Assembly: GCA_963575745.1 (NCBI GenBank)
Contig: CAUYUJ010018888.1
Coordinates: forward strand, 112,501-176,500
DNA: 64,000 nt
Reading direction: 5' to 3'
Source of the DNA: Prorocentrum cordatum
Taxonomy: Eukaryota; Sar; Dinophyceae; Prorocentrales; Prorocentraceae
The notes under the pieces were generated by a model. That model searched no databases. It had not been told where the DNA came from and saw nothing but the letters and a program-made list of their open reading frames with translations. The translations under genes were made by a program, and so were the position numbers. Below, piece by piece: positions 41,129-51,614 of the stretch (within the stretch, counting starts at the first letter, position 1; each line of letters starts with the position of its first letter).

Positions 41129-41303
41129 CTCAGCCACGCGCAGAGTGGGGTGAGGGAAGGGGGGAGGGCTTCTCAGAAGCACCCCTGCTTCTTAGAAGGC
41201 GCGGGCCTTATCTATAGATGTGAGGCCGGCGCCTTCTAAGAAGCAGCCTCCTTCCAAGAAGCCCCCCCCCCCCTCCCTCCACCCCCTCGTGCGCGCCGCC
41301 AGC
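41129..41303. repeat. R8 element, copy 1, ending ~15 bases before exon E
   Basis: cagccacgcgcagagngggg, gggcttctcagaagcacccctgcttctta + gaaggcgcgggcctt, then the near complement ggccggcgccttctaagaagc. Ends gtgcgcgccgcca. The second copy is at 60,068-60,236. Confidence 0.75.
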
Positions 41304-41318
41304 TCCCTGCTGGCCCAG

Positions 41319-41397
41319 GTTCTGCCTCTTCAACAACGTGGCCGTGGCAGCCCGACACCTCCAGCAGCAGCACGGGCTCGAGCGGGTCGCCATCGTG
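41319..41397 (+). CDS. HDAC-like gene, exon E
   Basis: Reads [19 protein letters not shown], then LERVAIV. GFC-FNN-A-AARH is a hallmark block of class II HDACs. Acceptor cccag^gttc, donor gtg^gacggggg (GA). Joined to exon F it gives VAIVDWDVHHGNG without change. Confidence 0.92.
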
Positions 41398-41743
41398 GAC
41401 GGGGGCAGGGGGTGGAACACCTAGTGAATCAGGGCCCGTGCTGCACACTGCCATATATCCGCCGTCCCACTTGGGCTAGGCCTTGCGGTTTGCGTGTTCT
41501 CCTGATAGTGCGCACCATGGCTTGCGGTCGAAATTAGCCTGAGGTGGCCTGGCGTTGAAGTATACTGTCCCTCTGTCAGAAGAGGGCCAGTTGAGACAAC
41601 TGTAGTTGGCCTTGGGGGTGTGGGCTCGACGCCTCGGCTGGACGCAGCTCGGGCAGTTGGTGAGTTTGGACCCTGGGAGGCGTCCAGGGACCGGTTCTGA
41701 GCTGCCGTTGTCTCAACACGCCCTGCTCCGACTCCAGCCTTAG
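41398..41743 (+). other. HDAC-like intron E/F, 346 bp, GA-AG
   Basis: The shortest intron. Contains cagttgagacaactg and ccgttgtctcaacacg, a small inverted pair. Confidence 0.78.
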
Positions 41744-41827
41744 GATTGGGACGTGCACCACGGCAACGGCACCAACGACGTCTTCGCGGAGGACGAGAGC
41801 GTGCTGTTCTTCAGCATGCACCGCTGG
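41744..41827 (+). CDS. HDAC-like gene, exon F: zinc-binding DxH motif
   Basis: 28 codons: DWDVHHGNGTNDVFAEDES and VLFFSMHRW. The second Asp and the His of DVH are zinc ligands. Acceptor cttag^gattgg, donor cgctgg^gctggg (GC), both phase 0. Confidence 0.95.
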
Positions 41828-42784
41828 GCTGGGGGCCCAGTTGGCCCCGCCTGCCGACCCACCACGGCTTCGCCCGATCGATCGCCAGCGGTCATGTCGT
41901 GCAGCAGGGTGGAGGATCGCCAGGCTCGAGGCTCGATGGACAAAGAACGGCATGAATGTAATGTCTCGGAGGATTGTCCGGATTTCTTGGAGCGGCGCTG
42001 GGCCGCCGTGGTGGCGCCTTTGGCGCCGCCCCTGACTTTTTCCGCACGAGGTAGGGGGTCCAGCGCCGATCGAAGAAATCCGTGCGCACGTCAGAGAAAG
42101 TGTGCTTATTCAGTTTGTTGTTCCTCGACTGATTGCGTCTTCTATAGGCGAGTGGGCGCCTCAACCCTGGGAGGTGTTGAGCGTGCGGGGATCGTCGGGG
42201 CTCAGAGGAGGAGGAGGAGGAGGAGGAGGAGGAGGAGGAGGAGGAGGAGGAGGAGGGTGCCTGAGCCCGCCGTGGGCCTGTAGGGGCTGGCAGGCTGAAT
42301 GCGTCTCTCAGCAGCCAGTGGCTTTCCGTCCTCGCCCAGCCGTTGACATTGGAGCCAAGGGAGGAGGAGGGAGGAGGGGAGGGGGACCGAGGCTCGAGGG
42401 CCGAGGCTCCTGGACCTCTCTGGCCCCTATTGGGGGGGGGCTTCTGGGGGTGTGCCCCCGTCCCCACGGCCGTGTCCGCCCCAAGTCTTCTTGGTGGGGG
42501 CGCACCCGTGGACAGGGGGGTCGCGTCTGTGAGGCAGTAAGGAGAGGAGAAGGATGACGAGGAGGAGGAGGAGGCGGCGGAGGAGGAGGAGGAGGAGGAG
42601 GAGGAGAGCGGATGGGCCGAATGCAACTAGCGCTAGTGCATCGATCTCGGCGCCCTTGTGGTTGCAAATCGATGCATCTTGCCATCGCGAATCGAACCCT
42701 GCGACTCAGAGCTCTGGGGCTCTGGGGCTTATCCAAGTCTCGAGATAAAGCCCAACAACATGAAGCGACACGCAGCACAGCAGT

Positions 42785-43000
42785 TTGCAAGGAGGAGAGG
42801 AGGAGGGAGGAGGAAGAGGAGGAGGAGGATGAGGAGGATGAGCAGGCAGAGGCGGAGGCGACGGAGGAGGCGGAGGAGGAGGAGGAGGAGGAGCAGGAGG
42901 AGGAGGAGGAGGAGGAGGAGGAGGAGGGGGAAGCGGAGGAGCAGGAAGTGTGGAGGAGGAGGAGGAGGAGGAAGAGGAGGAGGAGGAGGAAGAGGTGGCT
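42785..43000 (+). repeat. (GGA)n microsatellite, ~215 bp
   Basis: GGA tract with GCA and GCG interruptions. Poly-Glu and poly-Arg frames are artefacts. Confidence 0.9.
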
Positions 43001-43198
43001 GCTCCCACGCCCTAGACTTCAGGAGATGTCAACAGATCCCCCCGCCACTCAGGATCATTGGATCCACCCGCCCCACGATCGAGGTGAGGCGGCCATGGTG
43101 ACGAAACCAGCCATGGTCGCGGCAGGAAGACCGGTCAAGCCGCCAAGGCCCTGGTGGGAGCCCAGAGTCAGACGCCGGGCGACGGTTGGCAAACTCGT

Positions 43199-43320
43199 GG
43201 TTGCTAAAACGGAGCTCCGGGAAATTGTTTGTTCTTCCAGGAGGCAGCCCGTTTACTATTCAGTGCGCTGAGCTTGATTCCGGGAATTTGTTTTTTCCGG
43301 GAATACCGTTTTAGCAGCCT
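43199..43320. mobile_element. 122-bp MITE-like element, GCTAAAACGG ends
   Basis: ggttgctaaaacggagctcc at the left; the complement of the right end reads aggctgctaaaacggtattcc. Confidence 0.65.
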
Positions 43321-44011
43321 CGGATTTGCCAATTTTTGCCCAGCTTCCGACAGAGGAGCCGACCCATCAGCCTGAGAACCAGGTGGCCCCTCCCTGGCGA
43401 GTTCGAAGGCCAAACGAGAGCGCTGGCGTGGGCGGATCGAACAAGTCATTCCCCCTCATCGTCTCTCCGCCTCATTCGCAGCCTCATCCTCCTCACTGGC
43501 TCTCTCCTGTAACCCTCCACCTCTCTGTCATGTTCCCCTCCCTCTTGGTCTCTCCCGACTACGTTTCACGCCTCCATCCTCTTTGCCCCTCTCCTCACCT
43601 CCTCCCCCGCGCGCCTCCTTTTCCTCCTCATCCAGTTTCGAGGAGAGGGGCCGAGCGCAGAGTATGCCCACATCATTGGGAAGACAACATTGGATGCCAG
43701 CCGTGCTCCGAAGCGTTGGCAGCAACACCCTCGGAGACACAGAAACATCACATCGGAAGCATGTGTCACTGAGAATGCGGGAGCCCTGCAGCCCAAGCTC
43801 TCAGCCAGGGTTCCCCAAGTCGTAAGCCCCAGGCCTTCATTCGCGGAAGCCTTGGGCCTGACTCGTCGCGATTTCAGCTGTGAGCCCGAAGGCCTCAGTC
43901 TTGAGTTCTACACCTGCAGGCCCTCAGCCATGAGCGCCCTGAGCCCTATCACCTACGTGTCTCCTAAGCCCTCCATCGTGGGCTTTCAGCCCTGCCAGCA
44001 ACCCTGCCAAG

Positions 44012-44080
44012 GAGAAGACCGGCTTCTTCCCCGGCTCGGGGGTCCTGGAGGAACGGCTGCACGCAATCGGGGGCGGCAAA
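44012..44080 (+). CDS. HDAC-like gene, exon G
   Basis: 23 codons: EKTGFFPGSGVLEERLHAI and GGGK. FFPGSG is the conserved Phe/Tyr-Pro-Gly loop after the MHR. Acceptor gccaag^gag. The donor aaa^gagggg (GA) is chosen by the common pattern; ending three bases later would only add a Glu. Confidence 0.85.
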
Positions 44081-44302
44081 GAGGGGGGTGATGACTAGCG
44101 GGGGTGGATATCATGGCGTGGGACATGATATTTCCTAAGATTTCATGCCGCCTCTTCTTATTTCGTTACGTCCCTGGCCCCCCCTTGGGCCGCGCACATG
44201 CTGCCGGCCATGATTTGCATCCGCCCCTCTTGGACGCCCCCCTCTTGGCCTCCCCCGACGCAAGACTGACCCTTCTCCGCAGTGACCTCTGGTGCGGGCC
44301 CA

Positions 44303-44500
44303 GATGGGGTCCCCGCCAGCACTGGCTGGCGCGCTGGGAGTTGGCCCCCCCAGAGGATCGCGCCGCATCTCCGCTGCATCAGTGATGCATCGGCGACGTC
44401 GGCGATACATCGGCGCCGTTGGCGCCCCACATAGAGCCGCATCGCCGCTGCATCGGTGATGCGGCGTGATCCTTCGACCCCATCTGCTCGGACCCCAGTT
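44303..44500. repeat. R1 element, copy 5
   Basis: agatggggtccccgcc at the left, gatccttcgaccccatctgctcggacccc at the right, with an insertion near the left end. Confidence 0.72.
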
Positions 44501-44765
44501 GGAGGCCTGGGCATCTGAGCCCGCGGAGCGCCTCAGGCCGCAGTTCCCCAGAGGCCCAGCGGCCCCCGGATCCTGCGCACCGAAGGCCACTGTGGTCGGG
44601 CGCACGGCAGCGGGGGGGCAATTCGCGTTGGGGGATCGAGTGCAGCAGGAACGTGGCCCTAGAGGGGCCTGGAATGGCCCCCAAACTGCCACCGCCGGCG
44701 CGCATGCGAAAGGTGCAAGTCTCTTCATCCAACGTTCATTGCCCCCCCTTTTCATCCAGGCCTCG

Positions 44766-44960
44766 CAAATGGGGTCCGAGTAGATGGGGTCGGAGGATCG
44801 CGCCGCACCGCAGGTGAATCGCAGATGCATCGGCGATGTGGAGCCCGATGTTCTCCAAGCCGACGGCGCCGATGCACCCACCGCCCGCACGGCCACTGCA
44901 TCGGGGATGCATCAGCGATGCAGCGCGATTCCCCGACCCCATCTGCGCCGACTCCATCGA
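44766..44960. repeat. R1 element, copy 6
   Basis: aatggggtccgagtagatgg at the left, gattccccgaccccatctgc at the right. Ends about 35 bases before exon H. Confidence 0.78.
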
Positions 44961-44996
44961 GGAGGTCTCTAGTTAATGAGCACCCGAGCCCGAGAG

Positions 44997-45050
44997 GACG
45001 CCGGCAAGGGTGACGCGCGGGGCCTCACGGTCAACGTGCCCCTGGACAAG
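44997..45050 (+). CDS. HDAC-like gene, exon H, 54 nt
   Basis: 18 codons, DAGKGDARGLTVNVPLDK. G---N-PL is the HDAC strand after the PG loop. Acceptor gagag^gac, donor aag^gccgcgg (GC). The smallest mapped exon. Confidence 0.86.
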
Positions 45051-45186
45051 GCCGCGGCTGGGCCACTCGCCGCCTGCCCCCCCCCGCTCGTGCGCCTCGG
45101 GGCGGCGCAGTCCGCCATGTCCTCGCGTCGTGAAGAAATCGCGCTCGGCAGTTTTCGGCTTCTGGGGGCCCTCGCCCCAGGCCTCC

Positions 45187-45380
45187 CCAGACGGGGTCCG
45201 AGTAGATGGGGCCGGAGGATCGCGCCGCATCGCCGTTGCGTCGTCGATTCGTCGGCGACGGTTGTGATGCATCGGCGACGACGGCGTGGAGAAAATCGGG
45301 CTCCACATCGAGCAGCCTCGCCGATGCATCGGCGATACGGCGCGATCCTCCGATCCCATCTACTCGACCACCATCTAGGA
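45187..45380. repeat. R1 element, copy 7
   Basis: acggggtccgagtagatggg at the left, gatcctccgatcccatctactcg at the right. The best inverted termini of the family. Confidence 0.8.
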
Positions 45381-45432
45381 GGCATCTACGGGCCCGGGAC
45401 CGTCAACAAAAAGTGCTCGGGATGAACCCGTT

Positions 45433-45543
45433 GCCGTTTTGGCTTTAGCAGCGCTGGCTCGGTAGTTTGTGTCAGACCTTTCTGTTGCAGCCCTCCTTCT
45501 TGCTTTGATGGATTTGTGTGTTGGCTCGGGCATTTGGGTCAAG
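45433..45543 (+). promoter_or_regulatory. Possible decayed spliced-leader relics upstream of the 420-aa ORF
   Basis: gccgttttggctttag (45,433-45,448) differs from the spliced-leader end GCCATTTTGGCTCAAG at three positions. ttggctcggg (45,521-45,530) and gcatttgggtcaag (45,530-45,543) also resemble parts of it, 14-36 bases before the ATG. Such relics mark genes copied back from trans-spliced mRNA. The matches are short and could be chance. Confidence 0.35.
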
Positions 45544-45556
45544 CATAGGGTGATTC

Positions 45557-46819
45557 ATGCAATCCATCTGCAGATTGGCCGTGCAAACTCAGTTCAACGC
45601 TGATGGTGCAAATCCGCGGATATGTTTGGGCATAACTCGCAGTTTGGTGATACCTGCGTCAAGATTCCAGACAATATTGGATGGTCTTTCAAAGCCATGC
45701 CTAGCACGGCAGGCATACCACGGTGTCGACCTGGCTTCCCTAAGACCGTCGACTAGAGGTGATCTGCTGGCGAGGGTTGTGCGCAGATTGCAATGTGGAG
45801 AGGGGACGTATCAAAAGACAGCGGATCCCGTCCCTGGTTTCTGCTTTGATGGCACGTTTCGTGGTTCGGCAAGGGCCGAGTACGATTGGCAGTATCAAGG
45901 TCGACGCATCGAGTGCAAGAGCTCAATGATGCATTGGAGTTCGAACAGGTGGTCGTTTCGCTTCTCCGGGGTCAAATTAACGAGCTCAGGTGCGCGAAGG
46001 ACAGCTTTATTCGACGATCTTATCATTGTCCTGGTTACCCCTTGTAGAATCCACGTCTATCAACACGATTTGGCACACGGTGTCTCTCGTACAGGTGTGA
46101 GAACGACAACAAGTGGTCATGATGTATGTCTGTATGGTCCCATTGGCGAAAGTTCTTGGAAACGAGCCGCAGACGACATTTTCCGCAAGCTCGATAACAG
46201 CGATTGCGAATATATCGCGGACCTGCCGTTGAGTCATGATTATGTGCATGCAGAGATGGCTTCCTTAGCATTGGCAGCGTCTCCTTACCTCATGAGCAGT
46301 GCATATAAGCAAGTGCCTTTGGCAACATTAAGTCCAGTCGTGCGTGGGAATAGCCTTCGAAGTTTGGTGCGCATGTTGGATACTGTCTTGCATCCTGGAA
46401 GCGCCCTCGAGGAACCCATTGTCAACACACGCATCAATGGTAGTATGCGATCGCCGAATCAGGCTGCGTACCATTGGTCCCGAAATGGCCACAGGGTGGC
46501 CTGCAAGTGCGCAGCACTGTCTTGGGATCATATTCATAATCGGTGGAGACTGGTTTTCTCACATGTGAAATTATATCAAGACCGAGTTCCCAGTGTTGAA
46601 GAACTACTGATTGCCATGTACACTCCGAGAGGATTGTACATCTACAAACATGATCTGGAGTTCGGCATGTCATCAAGTGGTATACTCACTGAGAGTCGCG
46701 GACGTCGCATCTACATTGGTGGCCCCGTTGGCCAGCAGTGTTGGTCAGAGGCACTCGAGTCGATATTGCAAAAGCTGGGCGCATCTGGTTGCGAGCGGAT
46801 TGCTTTATTGCAATGGTGA
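45557..46819 (+). CDS. Tandem two-domain protein, PD-(D/E)XK nuclease-like spacing in the first domain
   Basis: 420 residues, intronless, stop TGA. Not a family I can name. It consists of two related halves (about 55-225 and 240-420). Shared blocks are L--L-P--RG--L--VR-L, Y-W---G-R--CK, W---W---FS-VKL, a LLI/LII strand before TP, IYKHDLEFG against VYQHDLAHG, GP-G---W--A---I--KL and S-CE-IA-L. Half 1 has EYDW then IECKSS, that is D110-x8-E119-x-K121, the spacing of a PD-(D/E)XK active site; half 2 has H306 and A315 at these places and keeps K317. A nuclease with one live and one dead domain is an inference from spacing only. GC is near 50 %, below its surroundings, and codon use differs. It lies inside intron H/I of the deacetylase gene. 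ATG choice: first Met of the frame, just after possible spliced-leader relics. Confidence 0.7.
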   Translation: MQSICRLAVQTQFNADGANPRICLGITRSLVIPASRFQTILDGLSKPCLARQAYHGVDLASLRPSTRGDLLARVVRRLQCGEGTYQKTADPVPGFCFDGTFRGSARAEYDWQYQGRRIECKSSMMHWSSNRWSFRFSGVKLTSSGARRTALFDDLIIVLVTPCRIHVYQHDLAHGVSRTGVRTTTSGHDVCLYGPIGESSWKRAADDIFRKLDNSDCEYIADLPLSHDYVHAEMASLALAASPYLMSSAYKQVPLATLSPVVRGNSLRSLVRMLDTVLHPGSALEEPIVNTRINGSMRSPNQAAYHWSRNGHRVACKCAALSWDHIHNRWRLVFSHVKLYQDRVPSVEELLIAMYTPRGLYIYKHDLEFGMSSSGILTESRGRRIYIGGPVGQQCWSEALESILQKLGASGCERIALLQW

Positions 46820-47845
46820 AATAAGAGGGGGCAGTCAAGCAAAAACGAGTGGGGATGAACAACCAGACCTCTGCAACAGGACCAGGCCTCTGGGAAGTCA
46901 CGCTGCGAACAAGCGCACGCGGTCGGATGTCTGGGCAGCCGCAGCGGCCCCAGATGAGGGAGAACGGCCACAGCCGATGCGGCAGGGATCGCGCTGCGTC
47001 TTTGGAACCGGCCCCAGTGTCAGAAGGGAGACAAATTCCGATATTGGTGCCCTTCTCTTTTTTGCTGCGCTTCTCGGGGCTTCTCTGGGGGGGTCCTCGC
47101 ATCCACGGCTGGCTTCGCCTCGGACTTACTGTCGGAACCCACCCCGATAGAGATCGGGGCACTAGCGGTATGGGTATCTTCTTGTGCCCCCCCGCAGCGC
47201 GGGCGTTCAAAGTTAGACGCTGCTTGTTGCCCTGAATCGGCCGACATCGAAGGATCTGCGCTGCGCTACCGGAAAGCCGCGAACTCTCAAGGTTGAACGG
47301 TTCACATTGTGTCATAAACAATTGCCGACGTCATCGCCCCGCACGTGAGCTTGCCGTACCCATGCCTCCACTCCCCCTCCAGACTCCCTCGCGTCGTATC
47401 AAAATCACGTCAGGAGGCTTTGGGCAATCTTCGACGTTCAGGTCCCCTTAACAGGCCCCAGGGACGTCGAAAAAAACTCAGGATGATAAGCCAGCATTTG
47501 CGTGCCAGGGGCCCATGGTGCGAACGAACATTACGATGCCGAAGCTTGGTGCCTCACTTTTCTCTCCTTAAAGGAGAAGGGGGAAGAACGGGGCGACCGC
47601 AATGATCCGAAGGAAGAATGCCATGCCAACGAGTTCGCCCGATGGCCAGTTCGCGTTCACCCCATTTGGCCATCCTGCAGTCGCGTGGTGGCAATCTCAC
47701 GGCCAGCCAATCCAACTACATCAGGACGAAGCAGCACCGGCGTGCATAAACATAGTGTTTCGAAGGTCCGCGCGGATGTATCGGATCTGTGATGGACCTT
47801 CGAAAGCTTATGCGTGTAACCGCCTCGGTTGTTTCCCTCCCAGAG

Positions 47846-47956
47846 GGCTACGGCAACGCGGACGTCGAGCACGTGTTCAGATATGTGCTGTGCCCGCTGC
47901 TGGCCAAGTTCAGGCCCGATGCCATCCTGGTGTCTGCCGGCTTCGACGCCGTGAAG
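47846..47956 (+). CDS. HDAC-like gene, exon I: third zinc ligand
   Basis: 37 codons: GYGNADVEHVFRYVLCPLL, then AKFRPDAILVSAGFDAVK. F-P--ILVSAGFDA is the classical block; the Asp of GFDA is the third zinc ligand. Acceptor cagag^ggc, donor gtgaag^gcgcct (GC). Confidence 0.95.
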
Positions 47957-48440
47957 GCGCCTCTTCCTTCTCTCGAGGAGGACCCCCTGTGCCTCCCCCG
48001 GCTCCGAGGCACGACTCCCGGGCAGATGGGCGTCCGTGCCAGCCCCCGTCGGACGAGCTGCAGGCCTGGGATCGGTCGCTCGACCTTCGGCTAGTCCCCT
48101 CGCACATTCTGCAGGGCGCGAGCGGTGGGGTGCAGCGGACGTCGTTCCCGCGAGGTGGTTGGGATAGCTTCGGATGCAACTCCTGGGAGGTCAAATTCAG
48201 ACTTCGCCCTGGGCCGAAATTCTGTTTAATCCTGTTGAATCCCGCCTGCTCTGGCTTGATCCCGCTTCATCCCGCTTACTCCCGCTTCATCCGCGGCCTA
48301 GTCCGGCGTAGCAGCCCGCCGATGAGGCCTGATTACATAATGTTGTGCTATTCCACTCCAATCTTCCGACGAAAGCCTCCCAGCAGCTGCATCCTAAGAT
48401 AGGCAGGCCGCGAGCGGTGGGGTGCGGTGGACGTCGTTCC

Positions 48441-48598
48441 CTAACCAGCCTGGAACTGATCACTACCCCTGAGATGGGCAAGCCAAAAGCGACGACAATC
48501 TTAGGGATAGGCCCTCAGACAATGAGGGAATCCTTAAGATCGGTGTCGAGGTAAGGTGATGCCGAGCGTATGGATAGGGATATGTTTCAAACTGGTAA
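48441..48598. mobile_element. R10 MITE, copy 2
   Basis: ctaaccagcctggaactg at the left, caaactggtaat at the right, with gacaatcttagggatagg inside. Divergent from copy 1. Confidence 0.62.
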
Positions 48599-50160
48599 TT
48601 TCCGCGAGCTGGGGGAGGAGCTCTTGCAGCGACCCCCGAGGTGCGGGTGCGGCTGCGTGCGCCCGGCTTCCGCAGCTGTCGCTGCTCCTGCCACCGGGGG
48701 GGGCCCTTTGGGGACACCGCAGCGGGCTCGTGGCGTCCGCCCCCAACGGCCAGGGCCACACCCTTGAAGCACGCGTGATGGCGTAGCGGACATGCACAAG
48801 GGCTCCCACGAGGGCGCGAAGTTATTCGCGCTTCGCGGTCCTCGTTCCTTCTTCCCCCTCCTCCTCGTCCTCCTTTTCGCCCTTGGGGGGGGGCGGCGCG
48901 AGAGCGGGAGGTTATTCGAGTTTCGCGGAGCGCGAAGCGCGAAGTTGGGAGCCCTAGATGCAGTGGAGGCTCAGGCCAAGAAACACCTTGCTTGCTTCCA
49001 GGGTGCCCTGGGTTTCTTGGGTTTCGATGGTGTTGCCGTGGGAGGCGTGACGTTCCCAGGCCAAAAATCAATGGACGTTCCGGAGTCTCAGGGTTGGGTT
49101 TCTTGTGGAAGGTGGTCGGGCCTCCAGTGTGTCTCTTGCTGTGCGAAGTGCTGGACGTTTCGGAGGCAGCTTGCAGCTTGGAGCTACACACAGTGGAGAG
49201 CCGTGCGGAGAGGAGGGGGAACCAGAAGGGAGGGAATCGGAGGAGCTGGAGGAGGAGAGGGAGGGATAGAAGGGGGGAGGAGGAGACGGAAGAGCAGGTT
49301 GAGCAGGATGAGGACGGAGGATGACGTGGAGTATGATCCAGAAGGAAAGAGAATGATCAGGAGGCTTACCACAGGATGAGGAAGACGTTCTGGGACAGGT
49401 TGTCACTTGCAAAGGAACAACATCGCCCAGCAGTTGGTCAACAGTAGCAACACTCCTAAAGGCCAACACTCATTTGACACTAGGTGCTATGGGGTTCATC
49501 CATGGGAAGGTTGAATACTTGATATACGCATGGGGTTTGATGATGGTGCTGGTCCATGGGGAACTTTCGGCCAAGCTTCGAGAATGCCCTCGGTTCGAGA
49601 CTGGCAGCCGGCGGCTGGCCATTGAGTAGTGGGGATCGCGCCCTGCCCGACCATAAACCGTCCTGGGGTGTTGTGGAGGGCGCGCGGCCTACCGCAAGGG
49701 AGGGCCTGCCCAACAGACAGCTGGAAAACCACAGGGCTGGAGCAGGCAGCAAGAAAGCCGGACGGGCCCAGCAGAACGCAAGCTCACCAGTCACCAGACG
49801 GCCTGAACAGATAGCCAGCATACCAGGCGGCCTGAACACACAGTTGGAAACGACAGCTGGGACACCTGGGGGCCTGATCCGACAGCTGGAAATCGATACA
49901 GGACAACTGCCACATTTATGTTGAGGATGAAAGGCCTGCGTGCCTCTTATTACACGCTCTCATGCCACGCAGTTCGAGGAAGCGTTCGTGGCGGCAAGCC
50001 GTGCCTCGGCTAAAACCAAGTAAGCACGTTTTTGATGGAGGAGGAATAGTATGAGAAAGGAACAGGGAAGAGGCAGGAAGGATGACGAGCATGGGGAGGA
50101 GGGGAGAAAGGAGGGAAGGTGAGGGATATGATGGATGAGGACCAGGAGGGACGAGGCAAG

Positions 50161-50340
50161 AGGAGGAGGAGGAGGAGGAGGAGGAGGAGGAGGAGGAGGA
50201 GGAGGAGGAGGAGGAGAAGGAGGAAGAGTTTGAGGAGCAGGAGGAGCAGGAGGAGCAGGAGGTGGTGGAGGGAGGAGGAGAGGAGGAGGAGGAGGAGGAG
50301 GAGGAGGAGGAGGAGGAGGAGGAGGAGGAGGAGGAGAACG
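50161..50340 (+). repeat. (GGA)n microsatellite
   Basis: Two GGA blocks with GAGCAGGAGGAGCAGG between them. Confidence 0.92.
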
Positions 50341-50639
50341 AGGAGGTGGAGGAGCCAGCGGACCTCCGCACGCGGTGCCAGCCTCCTTTGCTCTGTGAGT
50401 GTCGAGTGGCACGAGGTTCTAGGCAAAAGGACAGGAAACTGCCTCCACATGCCCAAAACGCAGACACCCGACAGTAGTTGCTCAATCCGCGGTTCCAGAG
50501 CTCCCGACCCCTTGCCCAGGGGGCGTTATTCGTGACGGGTCAGTTCTTGATTGTCTTCGGGTTCGAAATCGTGAGTCAGAAATTAATTCAAGTGGTTTGC
50601 GCCATTCCGCCGACTCCCAGAGGAGAAACGAAGTCCACT

Positions 50640-50920
50640 TGTGGGGCCTCTTGCCTCTTGGAAACCGTTTGAGGGGCCTATTGGGACAACTTCCGGGCCT
50701 CTTGAAGCCTCTTGTGGGTCTGTTGGGCGCCTGCTGGCGGTTGGGGCGGAGGGCCCGAAATGGAAGTTCGAGATCCCCCTCTTGGGGCCCTTTTGGGACC
50801 CTCGTGGGCCATCTTGGACGCCTCTGGGGCCCTTCTGGGGCTCTCTTGGGCCGTCTTGGGTATTGGGGCCCTCTTGGGGATCTTTCTGGCCGTCCAGGAG
50901 CGATCTTGGGGGCCTCTTGA
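50640..50920 (+). repeat. GGGGCCCTCTTGG-type minisatellite
   Basis: cttggggcccttttggg, cttctggggctctcttgggcc and similar words, with the same theme as 28,228-28,352. A cluster of gaggcctcttg words lies at its left. Confidence 0.6.
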
Positions 50921-51385
50921 ACCTCTTGGACGCTGTTGACACCAAAAGGGTGAATGCTGAAAATGCAAGTGTTCCTTTGGAATGGGGGCGATTCGGGCCT
51001 CGAGCTCTCTGGGGACGTCTAGGAAGCTTTTTGGACCGTCTTGAGGCTATCCTTGTTGTTTCTGAGGTCTCCGTGGCATGCTGGAGCCCAACTTGAGCAG
51101 ACTTTGATGGAATCTTCGGCATCTTGGAGGCCGCGGGATGTCGAAATTCAGGCTCCCGAGGCCCCGGGGGAGCGCTGAGGACCCCGGAGACCCCCTTTCC
51201 GTGGGGGAGGGGGAGGACAGCCAGTCATCTCACACGCCTTTGCACCCCCAGCAAGCCCCTGGGCGAGCGAAGCCACTGGTAATTAGGCGGCCAGAGGCGC
51301 GGGCGCCCGCTGAGAGCCGCAGGCCGCTGGTGTGGGCCTGCTCGGCGGCGTCCTTAAGGGGAGGGCCAAGCAGGTACCAGCAGGC

Positions 51386-51452
51386 TCCTCCTCCTCCTCC
51401 TCCTCCTCCTCCTCCTCCCTCCTCCTCCTCCTCCTCCTCCTCCTCCTCCTCC
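51386..51452 (+). repeat. (TCC)n tract directly before the 5' end of LINE B
   Basis: TCC tract with one CCC break that runs without a gap into the spliced leader at 51,453. Confidence 0.93.
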
Positions 51453-51474
51453 TCCGTAGCCATTTTGGCTCAAG
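51453..51474 (+). other. Exact dinoflagellate spliced-leader sequence (22 nt)
   Basis: T + CCGTAGCC + ATTTTGGCTCAAG, identical over all 22 positions to the known dinoflagellate consensus (D-CCGTAGCC-ATTTTGGCTCAAG). It is followed at once by ATG at 51,475, whose frame leads through ORF1 in the wrong register. The spliced leader is normally added to mRNA by trans-splicing. Its presence in DNA at the exact 5' end shows that this copy came from a trans-spliced element RNA. Confidence 0.95.
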
Positions 51475-51614
51475 ATGCCTAGTTCCGCAGGGGAACAAGT
51501 GGATACCGCTAGTCCGCGGCCAGTGCCAGGGCTCTTGAGCCCGACAGCTTTGTTCAACTCTCCGTGTGCCTCCTGCCGCCCGCAGGTGAGCTTTCTCTGT
51601 TCCTCAGCTCGTCC

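Larger units (their letters stand above)
34024..41318 (+). other. HDAC-like intron D/E, 7.3 kb, GC-AG, with the fold-back element
   Basis: Begins GCTCTCC, ends tggcccAG. It carries three R3 copies (one with 40-bp flanking repeats), the 34.56-38.05 kb fold-back element, a (GAC)n tract, short tandem repeats and an R8 copy right next to exon E. Confidence 0.78.
41828..44011 (+). other. HDAC-like intron F/G, 2.2 kb, GC-AG
   Basis: Contains (GGA)n at 42,209-42,255, 42,556-42,605 and 42,785-43,000, a small MITE at 43,199-43,320 and, before the acceptor, loose repeats of the type ccctcagccntgagcgcc. No second gene. Confidence 0.7.
44081..44996 (+). other. HDAC-like intron G/H, 0.9 kb, GA-AG, mostly two R1 elements
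   Basis: R1 copies at 44,303-44,500 and 44,766-44,960 fill almost half of it. Confidence 0.7.
45051..47845 (+). other. HDAC-like intron H/I, 2.8 kb, GC-AG, containing a separate ORF
   Basis: Carries R1 copy 7, R9 pieces and the intronless 420-aa ORF on the same strand. 46,820-47,845 has an R9 copy at about 47,393-47,500 and no gene. Confidence 0.75.

Noticed and set aside
42640-42760. Possible tRNA on the minus strand (GGTTCGATTC word)
   Set aside because: The flanking bases do not form a T stem and no acceptor or anticodon arm is present.
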